NCBI RefSeq assembly: GCF_001573155.1
Contig: NZ_JRWG01000003.1
Coordinates: 310,001-374,000, forward strand
Direction of reading: 5' to 3'
DNA length: 64,000 nucleotides
Source of the DNA: Aequorivita aquimaris
GTDB taxonomy: Bacteria > Bacteroidota > Bacteroidia > Flavobacteriales > Flavobacteriaceae
The notes under the pieces are model-generated. The model was given only the letters and a program-made list of their open reading frames with translations, searched no databases and had not been told where the DNA came from. The position numbers and the translations under genes are program-made. Shown here piece after piece: positions 34,878 to 43,169 of the stretch; the first letter of the stretch is position 1; the number at the start of each line of letters is the position of its first letter.

Positions 34878-35492
34878 ATGAATACCATAAAAAAAACTGA
34901 AACAAATAAATTAAAGCGTACCCATCTTTACTATAAATACACAGGCTTTTATTCCTTTGTAGGGCAAAGCCTTAAAAAAGCAATCGTACCGATTCTTTTG
35001 GTAGTTGCTGCATTAATTGTTGTAGACCTTTACGTGGTTGACTTCAGCAATCTTTTCACTTATATTACGGAAACCTATGCGCCTATAAACATACTGCTTG
35101 TGTTCCTTGCTTCTGAATCGCTTTTGGGGCTTGTTCCGCCAGAAATATTTATTGCTTGGAGCGACAAAATGCCGCAACCAATACTTTACTTAACATTACT
35201 CGCAACCCTTTCCTACATTGGCGGTATCATTTCATACTTTATCGGAAAATGGGTTTTTACACTTCCCCGCGTATATAATTATATGGAGGGAAAGATGAAA
35301 AAACATTTAAAGCACATCCGCAAATGGGGAGGTTTCCTGATTGTTGTTGGCGCTTTGTTGCCTATTCCTTTTTCAATGACAAGTATGGCTGCCGGAATGA
35401 TTCACTACAAGTTCAGAAATTATCTTTTGTTTGGCTTGCTTCGTTTTGTGCGGTTTTATCTGTATGCCATTGCCATATTCAGTTTGGTGTAG
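34878..35492 (+). CDS. VTT (SNARE-associated/YqaA-type) membrane protein
   Basis: A 204-residue integral membrane protein related to the DedA/YqaA group. There is a membrane segment at about residues 36-53, then the VTT core with SESLLGLVPPEIFIAW, the ATLSYIGGIISYFIGKW helix and the GGFLIVVGALLPIPFSMTSMAAGM re-entrant motif. Such proteins are linked to lipid scrambling or undecaprenyl-phosphate movement, but this subfamily is not characterised. It is divergent from the microprotein operon. Confidence 0.88.
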   Translation: MNTIKKTETNKLKRTHLYYKYTGFYSFVGQSLKKAIVPILLVVAALIVVDLYVVDFSNLFTYITETYAPINILLVFLASESLLGLVPPEIFIAWSDKMPQPILYLTLLATLSYIGGIISYFIGKWVFTLPRVYNYMEGKMKKHLKHIRKWGGFLIVVGALLPIPFSMTSMAAGMIHYKFRNYLLFGLLRFVRFYLYAIAIFSLV

Positions 35493-35561
35493 TACTTTTG
35501 AAAGAGCGGAGTAGCTTCTTCGTGAAAGTTTTTCATTCTTAAAAAAATCCATTTCTTTTAA

Positions 35562-36827
35562 ATGAAGAAAACCGATCCCTACGCTGCGTTACGATTTCGG
35601 GAGTTTAATATTTTTCTTTTGGTCCGTTTTGCGATGGTGTTTGCGTGGACTATGCAATTCGTCGTGATTGAATGGGAGGTTTACAGTTTGACAAAGGATC
35701 CGCTTTCTCTTGGTATAATAGGTTTGATGGAAGTGATTCCGGCAGTTGCCATGGCGCTTTTTGCCGGCCATATTGTTGACCAAAGCGAAAAAAGGGGACT
35801 CCTTATAAAATGTATTTTTGGTTTTTCTGTCGTAAGCCTCGGGTTATTCCTATTGACTTGGCCTCGAATTGTTGCTGGCCTTTCTACCGATTTGGTCCTC
35901 TATTTGGTTTACTTTTTGGTTTTCCTCGGCGGTATTGTGCGCGCCTTTCTTGGGCCAACAATCTTTTCCCTTTTTTCTCTATTGGTTCCAAAAAAAATAT
36001 ATCCCAATGCAGCCACGTGGAGCAGTTCGGTTTGGCAAATGGGTGCAGTGGTAGGTCCCGCTGCCGGAGGGTTTTTTATCCATTGGATTGGCGTGCATTG
36101 GTCTATGTGTTTTGTTTTTGCGTTTTCTTTGATGGCATTGATGTTATTGCTTCAAATACCGAAGAAACCAATTTTAAACCCAAACATTGGCGAACCTATT
36201 ATGAAAAGCCTTAAAGAAGGGATTAAGTTCGTAAAAAATACACGGGTAATCCTGGGCGCTCTTACTTTAGATATGTTTGCCGTGCTTTTTGGCGGGGCAG
36301 TGGCACTGCTGCCTATTTATGCACAGGATATTTTGAAAGTTGGTCCCGAAGGTTTCGGAATTCTTCGAGCCGCACCTGCTGTGGGCGCACTGTTGATTAT
36401 GTTTACATCTGCACATTTTCCACTTAATAAAAATGCAGGTATGAAATTGCTGGCAGCCATATTCGGCTTTGGGGTTTGTATAATTGTATTTGGGCTTTCC
36501 ACTTGGTTTTGGGTTTCTGTAATTGCACTTTTCCTAAGTGGTGTAACGGATGGAATTTCTATGATTATTAGACAAACAATTCTTCAATTGCGAACCCCGG
36601 ATGCCATGCGTGGCCGAGTGGCTTCGGTGAATTCTATGTTTGTGGGGTCGTCCAATGAATTGGGTGCTTTTGAAAGCGGGCTCACCGCTAAGTTGATGGG
36701 AACGGTTACCGCAGTAGTTTTTGGTGGTGGAATGACAATATTGACAGTGTTGGGCACCGGATTTTTCTTTCCGAAACTTCGAAAACTGGATTTAAGGAAA
36801 GATTTGGAGGAGCATGAAAAACAGTAA
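35562..36827 (+). CDS. MFS transporter (EntS/MFS_3-like exporter)
   Basis: A 421-residue protein with about 12 membrane helices. It begins with a short cytoplasmic part, AALRFREFNIFLLVRF, typical of the EntS/MFS_3 group, followed by FAGHIVDQSEKRGLL (motif A region) and the C-terminal RGRVASVNSMFVGSSNELGAFESG loop. EntS-type members export siderophores or drugs. No siderophore genes are nearby, so the cargo is unknown. Confidence 0.9.
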   Translation: MKKTDPYAALRFREFNIFLLVRFAMVFAWTMQFVVIEWEVYSLTKDPLSLGIIGLMEVIPAVAMALFAGHIVDQSEKRGLLIKCIFGFSVVSLGLFLLTWPRIVAGLSTDLVLYLVYFLVFLGGIVRAFLGPTIFSLFSLLVPKKIYPNAATWSSSVWQMGAVVGPAAGGFFIHWIGVHWSMCFVFAFSLMALMLLLQIPKKPILNPNIGEPIMKSLKEGIKFVKNTRVILGALTLDMFAVLFGGAVALLPIYAQDILKVGPEGFGILRAAPAVGALLIMFTSAHFPLNKNAGMKLLAAIFGFGVCIIVFGLSTWFWVSVIALFLSGVTDGISMIIRQTILQLRTPDAMRGRVASVNSMFVGSSNELGAFESGLTAKLMGTVTAVVFGGGMTILTVLGTGFFFPKLRKLDLRKDLEEHEKQ

Positions 36828-36829
36828 CA

Positions 36830-37396
36830 CTACACCCGCAAGACTCCCCGAAAGCCACGGCCCGCGTAATATGATTGTACCCCGTTGTGGTAAACAAACA
36901 CAGTGTCAAAGCGAAAGTCGCCAAAAATTGCGCCGCCAAGTTTCCTGATTTTCTCTGGGGTTTTTAGCCAACTTGAAGTTTTGGTGTCAAATTTTCCCAA
37001 TTGTTGTAATTCGCGGTATTGCGCTTCGGTTAAAAGGTCGATGCCCATTTGGGAAGCCAAGCCTACGGCACTGTTTTTTGGCTTGTGTTCTTTTCTTGCT
37101 TCCAGAGCATCATTATCGTAACAAAAGCTTCTGCGGCCTTTCGGGCTTTCAGCGGAGCAATCGTAAAAAATATATTCTCCCGTTTCTTTATCAAAATCAA
37201 CGACATCCGGCTCGCCGCCCGTTTCTTCCATTTGGTGAAGCGACCAAAGTTTTTCTGGATTGGCTTCCAATTTTTCCCGCACGTTTGTCCACTCAATAGC
37301 TGTATGGCGATTCTTGTTTTTCTCAAAACGGGTTTTTAAGGTTTTGAGAATTTCCTCACTTTGTTGCGCTGTTAATTGCTTATTCTTTTTTGTCAT
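36830..37396 (-). CDS. DUF4256 family protein
   Basis: A 188-residue soluble protein matching DUF4256: EWTNVREKLEANPEKLWSLHQMEETGGEPDVVDFDKETGEYIFYDCSAESPKGRRSFCYD (about residues 40-98), then MGIDLLTEAQYRELQQLGKFDTKTSSWL and VFVYHNGVQSYYAGRGFRG. Function unknown. Three bases separate it from the convergent MFS gene. Confidence 0.93.
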   Translation of the reverse strand: MTKKNKQLTAQQSEEILKTLKTRFEKNKNRHTAIEWTNVREKLEANPEKLWSLHQMEETGGEPDVVDFDKETGEYIFYDCSAESPKGRRSFCYDNDALEARKEHKPKNSAVGLASQMGIDLLTEAQYRELQQLGKFDTKTSSWLKTPEKIRKLGGAIFGDFRFDTVFVYHNGVQSYYAGRGFRGVLRV

Positions 37397-37462
37397 CAGT
37401 TGAAAATTTAATGTAGATTATTATTTTAAATTCAAAAAGATATAAAATTAATGGTTTGAACC

Positions 37463-38041
37463 CTATAAAGGGTAGCGGTAATGCCCAATAATTTCAAATT
37501 TAAAAAGACAATCTTCCAAAACCTGTCCCGCTCCAATGTTATGGACAATTAAGTTGCGTTTCCCATCTTGTGATTTTTTATTGACAACTATTCCAGTGTG
37601 GGTAAGACCATTGCTCAAGCTCCAACAAACCACATCGCCCGGTAAATAGCTCATTGGTTGGGCGGTAATCGGCTTTTCGGCACCCTTTCTTTTAAAAAAA
37701 GTCATAAGGTTTGGAACACGACGGTGGTCAATGTTTTTATCGGTAGTTCGCAGCCCCCAGTTTTTTGGATATAAACTGAAATTTGCCTTCATATCTTCGT
37801 GAACTTCTTTTTGAAGATCAATGCCAATTTTTCTATAAGCCCTAATAATAACATCTGTACAAACACCTTTATCGCTCGGCACATCACCATTTGGGTAGTC
37901 TATGGAAAAATAGCTAGGGTCATAAATTACATCTTGTTTTGTGAGGCTAATAGCAGCATCTGAAAGGGTAAAATATTCTATTGTATTTTGACCAATGGAA
38001 TTTAATGAAGCCAAAAACATCAAGAGCAGTAATTTTTTCAT
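37463..38041 (-). CDS. DUF1287 family exported protein
   Basis: A 192-residue protein with a signal peptide (MKKLLLLMFLASLNSIGQ). The mature part has the DUF1287 pattern: YPNGDVPSDKGVCTDVIIRAYRKIGIDLQ with a conserved Cys, the HRRVPNLMTFFKRKG block, and PGDVVCWSLSNGLTHTGIVV with a conserved His. The Cys-His arrangement resembles NlpC/P60-type peptidases, so a cell-wall amidase role is possible. Start chosen at 38041 for the signal peptide; an in-frame ATG at 38128 would add an unlikely leader. Confidence 0.88.
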   Translation of the reverse strand: MKKLLLLMFLASLNSIGQNTIEYFTLSDAAISLTKQDVIYDPSYFSIDYPNGDVPSDKGVCTDVIIRAYRKIGIDLQKEVHEDMKANFSLYPKNWGLRTTDKNIDHRRVPNLMTFFKRKGAEKPITAQPMSYLPGDVVCWSLSNGLTHTGIVVNKKSQDGKRNLIVHNIGAGQVLEDCLFKFEIIGHYRYPL

Positions 38042-38051
38042 TTTTTTTAGT

Positions 38052-38228
38052 TTAACCCTCACAATCATAAAACCATTCTTCGGCACGGATGATTGCTTCC
38101 TTAATAGCTTTTTCCTCTGAAATTCCACCTTTTTCCATCATTTCGCGAGCAATATCCAATGCTTTTTCGCGAACTTCGGGCGTCAGGTTTTCGAGTTTGG
38201 GCTTAAAGTTTTCAAAGGTCCAGTTCAT
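38052..38228 (-). CDS. Small helical protein, 58 residues
   Basis: MNWTFENFKPKLENLTPEVREKALDIAREMMEKGGISEEKAIKEAIIRAEEWFYDCEG-type composition is fully helical and charged. Residues 16-30 and 36-52 form two helices around a GGISEE turn. I recall similar short proteins of about 55-60 residues in Bacteroidota, without known function. Start set at 38228. The gene lies between ExbD and the DUF1287 gene on the same strand. Confidence 0.75.
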   Translation of the reverse strand: MNWTFENFKPKLENLTPEVREKALDIAREMMEKGGISEEKAIKEAIIRAEEWFYDCEG

Positions 38229-38292
38229 CACAATGCGTATTGTAGATATAAATTTAGAATAAAATTTTATCATGCAATGAAAGGATAATTTA

Positions 38293-38850
38293 TTACTGCT
38301 GCTGCGATGGCTCAATAATACGGAAAGGATAGGCCTCCTGTACTTTTTTTAATTCGGCATCGGTAATTGTAGAAACATCTTTTTTCAAAACTTCAGAAAC
38401 GTAGGTTTCCCTTAATTCAAAATACGCTTTTGCGATTTCGTCCTGAACCGTAATAAAACTTTGGTAGGGTGCTTCGCGATGTATTGATAGTGAAATGGAA
38501 GCTTTTTGGGGGTTGTCTGATGCTTCTGCAAACTGTTCACCCTTACAGTAAATACAAGTTTTATCGGCGTTATTATCAATAAATTTTTTTAATTCCTCTT
38601 TTAATTGTACAATTGTTGTTCGAGTTTCATTTGCCATAATAGCACCAGCTTCATTAACGCGTATGGTGAAAAGATTATTTTTTTTAATGGGAATGTTACA
38701 GTCGGCACCGGGAGGGCAGGCCTGTGGGAGATTCCGGGCTATTCCCTTGTCATTCGGAATCATAGAGGTTACCAAAAAGAAAATCAAAAGTAAAAAGGCA
38801 ATGTCGGCCATGCTGCCTGCATTTACGGAGGGCGTGGTGGAATTTCTCAT
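38293..38850 (-). CDS. ExbD/TolR-family biopolymer transport protein
   Basis: A 185-residue energy-transducing subunit. It begins MRNSTTPSVNAGSMADIAFLLLIFFLVTSMI with the membrane helix carrying the conserved Asp (D16) used for proton passage in ExbB-ExbD motors. A periplasmic domain with a flavobacterial-type CIYCKGE cysteine pair (about residues 92-98) follows. Start set at 38850; a longer frame from 38973 would overlap the divergent regulator promoter. No exbB, tolQ or tonB gene is in the window, so it works with a motor encoded elsewhere. Confidence 0.9.
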   Translation of the reverse strand: MRNSTTPSVNAGSMADIAFLLLIFFLVTSMIPNDKGIARNLPQACPPGADCNIPIKKNNLFTIRVNEAGAIMANETRTTIVQLKEELKKFIDNNADKTCIYCKGEQFAEASDNPQKASISLSIHREAPYQSFITVQDEIAKAYFELRETYVSEVLKKDVSTITDAELKKVQEAYPFRIIEPSQQQ

Positions 38851-38974
38851 AATTGAAAGTGGTTTAGTGTTCCCTACTTCAGAAAACAAAAAAAGTGCCA
38901 CAAGTATTTTTGGTAAGGAAGTAGCCCTTTGCGAAGAATATCGTAATTTTAAAATCCAAGAAATTTTGGGCAAT

Positions 38975-39592
38975 ATGATTTCAGAGAAAAGCCAATTAGA
39001 ATCCGCTCCATTTTATACCTATCTCAAGAAAACCGCGGGTATGAGCGACGACGAAATACTGCGCGTTTCAGCAGATTTAAAACGTTCAAAAATTGAAAAA
39101 GGCAGTCTTTTATTGGCCAAAGGCGCCATTTGCAATTATTCTTTTTTTGTTGAAAAGGGGCTGTTGCGTTCCTATATGCTTGATGAAGCGGGGAAGGAGC
39201 ACGTAATACAGTTTGCCCCCGAAAACTGGTTTATTGTTGATAGGAGCAGTGTGTATTTTAACGATGCTTCAGAAAGTTATATTGAAGCAATTGAAGACAC
39301 AGAAGTGGTTCTGATAGGCGAGGATTTTATTTGCAAGGCGAATGAAACCAGCCCCGCTTTCAGAAGATTTAATGATAAACTGTTGCACAACCACATTAGG
39401 CATATGCAGAATAGAATTAACCTATTGTTGGGCGCCACTGCGGAAGTACGCTATTTAAGTTTTATTGAAATGTATCCCGACCTATTGTTACGTGTACCTC
39501 AGTGGATGATAGCGTCCTATTTGGGCATTACGCCCGAAAGTTTAAGTCGTGTGCGTAAGGAATTGGCACATAAAAATTTTAAATCAACCTAA
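38975..39592 (+). CDS. Crp/Fnr-family transcriptional regulator
   Basis: A 205-residue regulator with a cyclic-nucleotide-binding-like beta barrel (EKGSLLLAKGAICNYSFFVEKGLLRSYMLDEAGKEHVIQFAPENWFI, about residues 38-84) and a C-terminal helix-turn-helix (VPQWMIASYLGITPESLSRVRKEL, about 177-200). No Fe-S cysteines as in Fnr. The ATG at 38975 gives normal length. It is divergent from exbD with a 124-nt spacer, so it may control that gene. Confidence 0.9.
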   Translation: MISEKSQLESAPFYTYLKKTAGMSDDEILRVSADLKRSKIEKGSLLLAKGAICNYSFFVEKGLLRSYMLDEAGKEHVIQFAPENWFIVDRSSVYFNDASESYIEAIEDTEVVLIGEDFICKANETSPAFRRFNDKLLHNHIRHMQNRINLLLGATAEVRYLSFIEMYPDLLLRVPQWMIASYLGITPESLSRVRKELAHKNFKST

Positions 39593-39658
39593 AATATTCA
39601 ATATAAAAGCCTGTCAAATCAATATTCAACAGTTTTAAAAGGATTATTTATTTGTAAA

Positions 39659-40534
39659 TTATTCCAAATACCCAAATTTCCCCATATTGAAATCGCTTAT
39701 AGCCTGTACTATTTCGCTACGCGTGTTCATAACAAATGGGCCTTGGGCTGCAATTGGTTCGTTTATAGGTTCACCGCTTAACACCAAAACCGTTGCATTG
39801 TCAAGCGCTTTAATGATAAAGGTGTCGCCATTGTTTTCGAAAAGCCCCAATCCATCGGTATGTATTTCTTCTTGGTTGTTCACTTTTATATTTCCTTCCA
39901 CTACTAAAATCGCGGTGTTGAAGTTTTGGGGAAAGCTGAAAGTTGCTTTTCCACCTTTGTTCAACTTTGCATTTAGCATATGTACAGGAGTAAATGTAAA
40001 TGCCGGTCCCTTTTCACCCTGATATTCTCCGGCGATTACTTCCACTGTTCCCGCATCATCGGGAAGCGCTACTTTTTTCATTTGGCCATTGGTAATGCCT
40101 TGATATTTTGGAGCGCTCATTTTGTCCTTAGCCGGAAGGTTCACCCACAATTGAACCATTTGGAAATCGCCGCCCGCTTTGCTGAAATTCTCTTCGTGAT
40201 ATTCTTTATGAAGTATTCCCGAAGCGGCAGTCATCCACTGTACATCACCTTCCCCAATTACACCACTATTGCCGGCACTGTCGTGATGGGCAACGCTTCC
40301 TTTATAGGCAATGGTAACGGTTTCAAATCCACGGTGTGGGTGCACGTCTACGCCGCGTGGCTTATCCGTAGGTGGAAAGTAGAACTTGCTGTTGTAATCC
40401 ATCATTATAAAAGGATCCATTCTTTCAAAACCTGCGCCCAAAGCGGAAGGTATATATTGGTGAACCCTAAACCCATCGCCAACCATATGGGGTCGGGGAG
40501 GTGTTAATACGCGTTCTAATTTTCGTGTTTTCAT
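39659..40534 (-). CDS. Pirin-family protein
   Basis: A 291-residue bicupin. The metal-binding N-terminal cupin has VDVHPHRGFETVTIAYKGSVAHHDSAG (about residues 59-85) and LHKEYHEEN (about 108-116), giving the three His and one Glu of pirins. The C-terminal cupin lacks metal ligands. Bacterial pirins can act as quercetinases or regulators, but the role here is unknown. Confidence 0.93.
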   Translation of the reverse strand: MKTRKLERVLTPPRPHMVGDGFRVHQYIPSALGAGFERMDPFIMMDYNSKFYFPPTDKPRGVDVHPHRGFETVTIAYKGSVAHHDSAGNSGVIGEGDVQWMTAASGILHKEYHEENFSKAGGDFQMVQLWVNLPAKDKMSAPKYQGITNGQMKKVALPDDAGTVEVIAGEYQGEKGPAFTFTPVHMLNAKLNKGGKATFSFPQNFNTAILVVEGNIKVNNQEEIHTDGLGLFENNGDTFIIKALDNATVLVLSGEPINEPIAAQGPFVMNTRSEIVQAISDFNMGKFGYLE

Positions 40535-40708
40535 TTTTTTATCTTTAAGATTATAATGTAAAATTACATTCTAAAAAGCTGTAATCTATTGATATATGTT
40601 AAGAAGCTAAAGTGGTTGGTATTAACGTTTTTATTTGAAATTCGAGAGCTTTATTCATAAGAAATAAAACTCTCGATTGATAAAAAGGGTACAGTAGATT
40701 ATAATAAA

Positions 40709-40936
40709 TTATTGTTTGGTAAACTGTAGAGATGCACTAAGCTTAACTTTGTCGCTTACTACTACATTTCCCGCTTCAGTCACGGCGCTCCAAGTTAACC
40801 CAAAATCTTTTCGATTTAGATTGCCATCGAATTTTTCAAAACTTCCTGTCACTGTAGAAATCATCATATGTTTTACCTTAAAATTGATTTCGGAATGTGC
40901 TGTGACAATCTTCCAAATTGTTTTTTCCTATCGTTC
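40709..40936 (-). pseudogene. YceI-family gene with large internal deletion and lost start
   Basis: On the minus strand the frame reads the YceI N-terminal block AHSEINFKVKHMMISTVTGSFEKFDG and continues in frame, without a break, into the C-terminal block NLNRKDFGLTWSAVTEAG...VSDKVKLSASLQFTKQ and a stop. About 100 residues that lie between these blocks in normal YceI (about 175 residues) are missing. No start codon precedes TIWKIVTAHSE; an in-frame TAG lies just upstream at about 40937-40939. The remnant is flanked by non-coding AT-rich sequence (40535-40708 and 40940-41029), in which I see no gene. Confidence 0.8.
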
Positions 40937-41029
40937 AGATTTACTGAATTTAGTTATTAAAATTTTACAAGACAAAGATATTTGCCCACATAAAATTCAG
41001 CATTGATGTATGATAAGAAATAGGAGATA

Positions 41030-41641
41030 TTATTTATTAAGCTCTTCCAATAACTGTTCGTAATCCTCAATTTTTACGTGTAATACACCTCCAAGGCTTA
41101 TGATTGGGGTACTAATGGAATCTATTTTTACTGTAGAATTAGCAAAGGCTGGAGCCAATTGTTCTTTTAATTCGGGTTTCTCTGAAAAGTGAAGTGAAGT
41201 ATATAAATAATTACTCTTATCTAGATTTGAAACTAAAGTATCGCAGCTTGAGCAGTTTTCGGGAATGTAAACAATAACCTTTTTTTTAGGTTCAATCTTT
41301 ATTGATTCAAATTCTCTTTGCAAAGCACGCCTTGAAAGGCTATCGCTTACTTGCAGTTTATAGGTGTAATTAGCTCTTTTATTTCTTTCCACAATTAAAT
41401 TGGTCAGCAGTACTTTTGAAGCAGCCGGTACGCGCACGGGTCTTGGTACGCTTTTGCTTTGGCGAAAATTGGTTCCCTCAACCGTAATTAAAACGTCTAG
41501 ATCTTTCTCGTTTTTGTTTAGGGCATACAGAAACAAACGGTTTGCCTTTGCTTCTTCGATAATTTCTATAGGTCTTTCTTGTGAAAACAGGAGAGTGCAA
41601 CTCGCTGAGAATAGTAGTACGAAAAGTAATTTTTTAAACAT
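41030..41641 (-). CDS. Exported glutaredoxin/thioredoxin-like protein with a CSSC motif
   Basis: A 203-residue protein with a signal peptide (MFKKLLFVLLFSASCTLLFSQ). Residues about 22-125 form a beta-rich N-terminal domain. The C-terminal part (about 120-203) begins VIVYIPENCSSCDTLVSNLD, a CxxC redox motif at the start of a helix, and later has STPIISLGG with the cis-Pro expected of thioredoxin folds. This suggests periplasmic disulfide chemistry. Start set at 41641 because of the signal peptide. An internal Cys in the signal (SASC) could also be a weak lipobox. Confidence 0.75.
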   Translation of the reverse strand: MFKKLLFVLLFSASCTLLFSQERPIEIIEEAKANRLFLYALNKNEKDLDVLITVEGTNFRQSKSVPRPVRVPAASKVLLTNLIVERNKRANYTYKLQVSDSLSRRALQREFESIKIEPKKKVIVYIPENCSSCDTLVSNLDKSNYLYTSLHFSEKPELKEQLAPAFANSTVKIDSISTPIISLGGVLHVKIEDYEQLLEELNK

Positions 41642-41762
41642 TGAGGATTGTTTTATATTTTTTTCTAAGATATAAATTACATTATAAATCGAAAGAATAA
41701 ATTTCACATTAATGAATTAACAGGTTTAACATTACTTTAGGCACAACACATACTTCAGTATC

Positions 41763-41770
41763 TATCTTTG
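41763..41770 (+). promoter_or_regulatory. Predicted -7 element of the msrA promoter
   Basis: TATCTTTG is an exact TAnnTTTG match, 23 nt before the msrA start. A TTTAG at 41736-41740 is the nearest -33 candidate. Confidence 0.5.
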
Positions 41771-41792
41771 GAAAAGCAATAAAAATTAAAGT

Positions 41793-42338
41793 ATGGTAGA
41801 TAAAAATTTAGAACAAATGACCGTTGGTGGTGGATGTTTTTGGTGTACAGAAGCCGTCTTCAATCAAGTAAAGGGAGTAGAAAAAGTAGTTTCCGGCTAT
41901 TCTGGCGGAAAAGTTCCGGGAGTACCGACCTATCGTGAAGTATGTAGTGGGCTCACGGGCCATGCGGAGGTAATCCAGATTACCTTTGATTCCAAGATTG
42001 TTTCATATGAAGATTTACTAATCATCTTTATGACCACCCACGATCCAACAACCTTAAATAGACAAGGTGCGGATAGGGGCACACAGTATCGTTCGGTTAT
42101 TTTTTACCACAGTGAAAAACAAAAAGAGGTTGCTCAAACAGTTTTAAAAGAGATGGCACCTTATTACGAAAATCCAATTGTTACAGAGTTGAGTCCTTTG
42201 GATAAATTTCACCCAGCAGAAGATAATCATCAGGATTACTATGCTAAAAATCAATCACAGGGCTACTGTACGGCAGTCATTTCACCCAAACTTGTAAGGC
42301 TTAGAGAAATGCATTCCGAGAAATTGAAACCTTTTTAA
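41793..42338 (+). CDS. msrA: Peptide-methionine (S)-S-oxide reductase MsrA
   Basis: A 181-residue repair enzyme that reduces methionine-S-sulfoxide in proteins. The catalytic motif GGCFWC (residues 13-18) is intact, as are GHAEVIQITFD and HPAEDNHQDYY. A resolving Cys is in QGYCTAVISPK near the C-terminus. No signal peptide, so cytoplasmic. No msrB is adjacent. Confidence 0.97.
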   Translation: MVDKNLEQMTVGGGCFWCTEAVFNQVKGVEKVVSGYSGGKVPGVPTYREVCSGLTGHAEVIQITFDSKIVSYEDLLIIFMTTHDPTTLNRQGADRGTQYRSVIFYHSEKQKEVAQTVLKEMAPYYENPIVTELSPLDKFHPAEDNHQDYYAKNQSQGYCTAVISPKLVRLREMHSEKLKPF

Positions 42339-42652
42339 TTGTTTTTTTAAAACTTATTCTTCTCAAAACTCTTATGATAATTTTTCTATAAAATAATATA
42401 CTGGACTTTAGAGAACTAATTATTGGAATTTAAAATCCAGAAACTTGGGAAGGCATTGAATAAGTAATCTTAGAACTTTCCTCTTTTAACCTTTTTATGA
42501 TTTTTATACCTTCATTTACCGTATCTTTGGAAACGTTAGGATGATAGACTATTAAAACCCATCTAGGTAAAACAATAAAAAATAATATTACATACAACTA
42601 ATTTAAAAGTCATCTACTTTCCGTGGATGGCTTTTTTTATTAAAAAAAATAA
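42339..42652 (+). promoter_or_regulatory. Intergenic leader of the cold-shock gene: -7 element at 42522-42529 and intrinsic terminator at 42605-42639
   Basis: No gene is seen in this 314-nt spacer. TATCTTTG (42522-42529) is an exact TAnnTTTG match, so a transcript would start near 42535. AAAAGTCATC (42605-42614) pairs with GATGGCTTTT (42626-42635), with AC/GT extending the stem, followed by TTTTTTAT. This intrinsic terminator ends 13 nt before the cold-shock start codon. GATGAT (42540-42545) could pair with GTCATC of the terminator stem as an antiterminator. Confidence 0.6.
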
Positions 42653-43099
42653 ATGGCAAAATCACAACAAACATACAGTAAGAAAGAAAAAGAAAAAGCA
42701 AAGCTGAAAAAGCGGGAAGAAAAACAAAAAAAGAAAGAAGCCCGTAAGGCTGAAAAAACACCTGGGATAGATTTTGTGTATGTGGATCACAATGGTAACT
42801 TGACCGATACGCCACCAGATCCATCCCTAAAACCCGAGATTGAAGCTGAAGATATTGTGCTTGGTATTCCACCTAAAGAAGAAGGAGAGCGAGAGGCTTT
42901 TGATCCAGTGCGAAAAGGGACAGTTTCCTTTTACGATTCTTCCAAAGGCTTCGGATTTATCATTGATGATGAAAATAACGAAAAATATTTTACACATGTA
43001 AGTGGTATAATTGATGAAATTTCTGAAAATGACAGTGTTTCGTTTGAACTAGAAAAAGGTCAACGTGGAATGAATGCTGTAAAAGTCACAAAAAACTAA
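42653..43099 (+). CDS. Cold-shock domain protein with a basic coiled-coil extension
   Basis: A 148-residue protein. Residues 1-36 are an extreme Lys/Glu helix (KKEKEKAKLKKREEKQKKKE), 37-84 an acidic Pro-rich linker, and 87-148 a cold-shock domain: KGTVSFYDSSKGFGFIIDD with RNP1 KGFGFI, and KYFTHVSGI as RNP2. The domain binds single-stranded RNA or DNA; classical Csp proteins (about 65-70 residues) act as RNA chaperones and transcription antiterminators. The extension may give added RNA binding. An intrinsic terminator sits just before the start codon. Confidence 0.92.
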   Translation: MAKSQQTYSKKEKEKAKLKKREEKQKKKEARKAEKTPGIDFVYVDHNGNLTDTPPDPSLKPEIEAEDIVLGIPPKEEGEREAFDPVRKGTVSFYDSSKGFGFIIDDENNEKYFTHVSGIIDEISENDSVSFELEKGQRGMNAVKVTKN

Positions 43100-43120
43100 T
43101 TTAACATTACCTACAACCTA

Positions 43121-43150
43121 AAAAAATCCCGCACTTGGCGGGATTTTTTC
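43121..43150. terminator. Bidirectional intrinsic terminator
   Basis: AAAAATCCCGC (43122-43132) / GCGGGATTTTT (43138-43148) with A and T runs lies between the convergent cold-shock and YtxH-like genes. Confidence 0.9.
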
Positions 43151-43169
43151 ATTCATCAAAATTGTTACA

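Noticed and set aside
38663-38974. 104-codon upstream extension of the Crp/Fnr frame
   Set aside because: It runs antisense through exbD and its content is the reverse of that gene. The ATG at 38975 gives a normal-length regulator.
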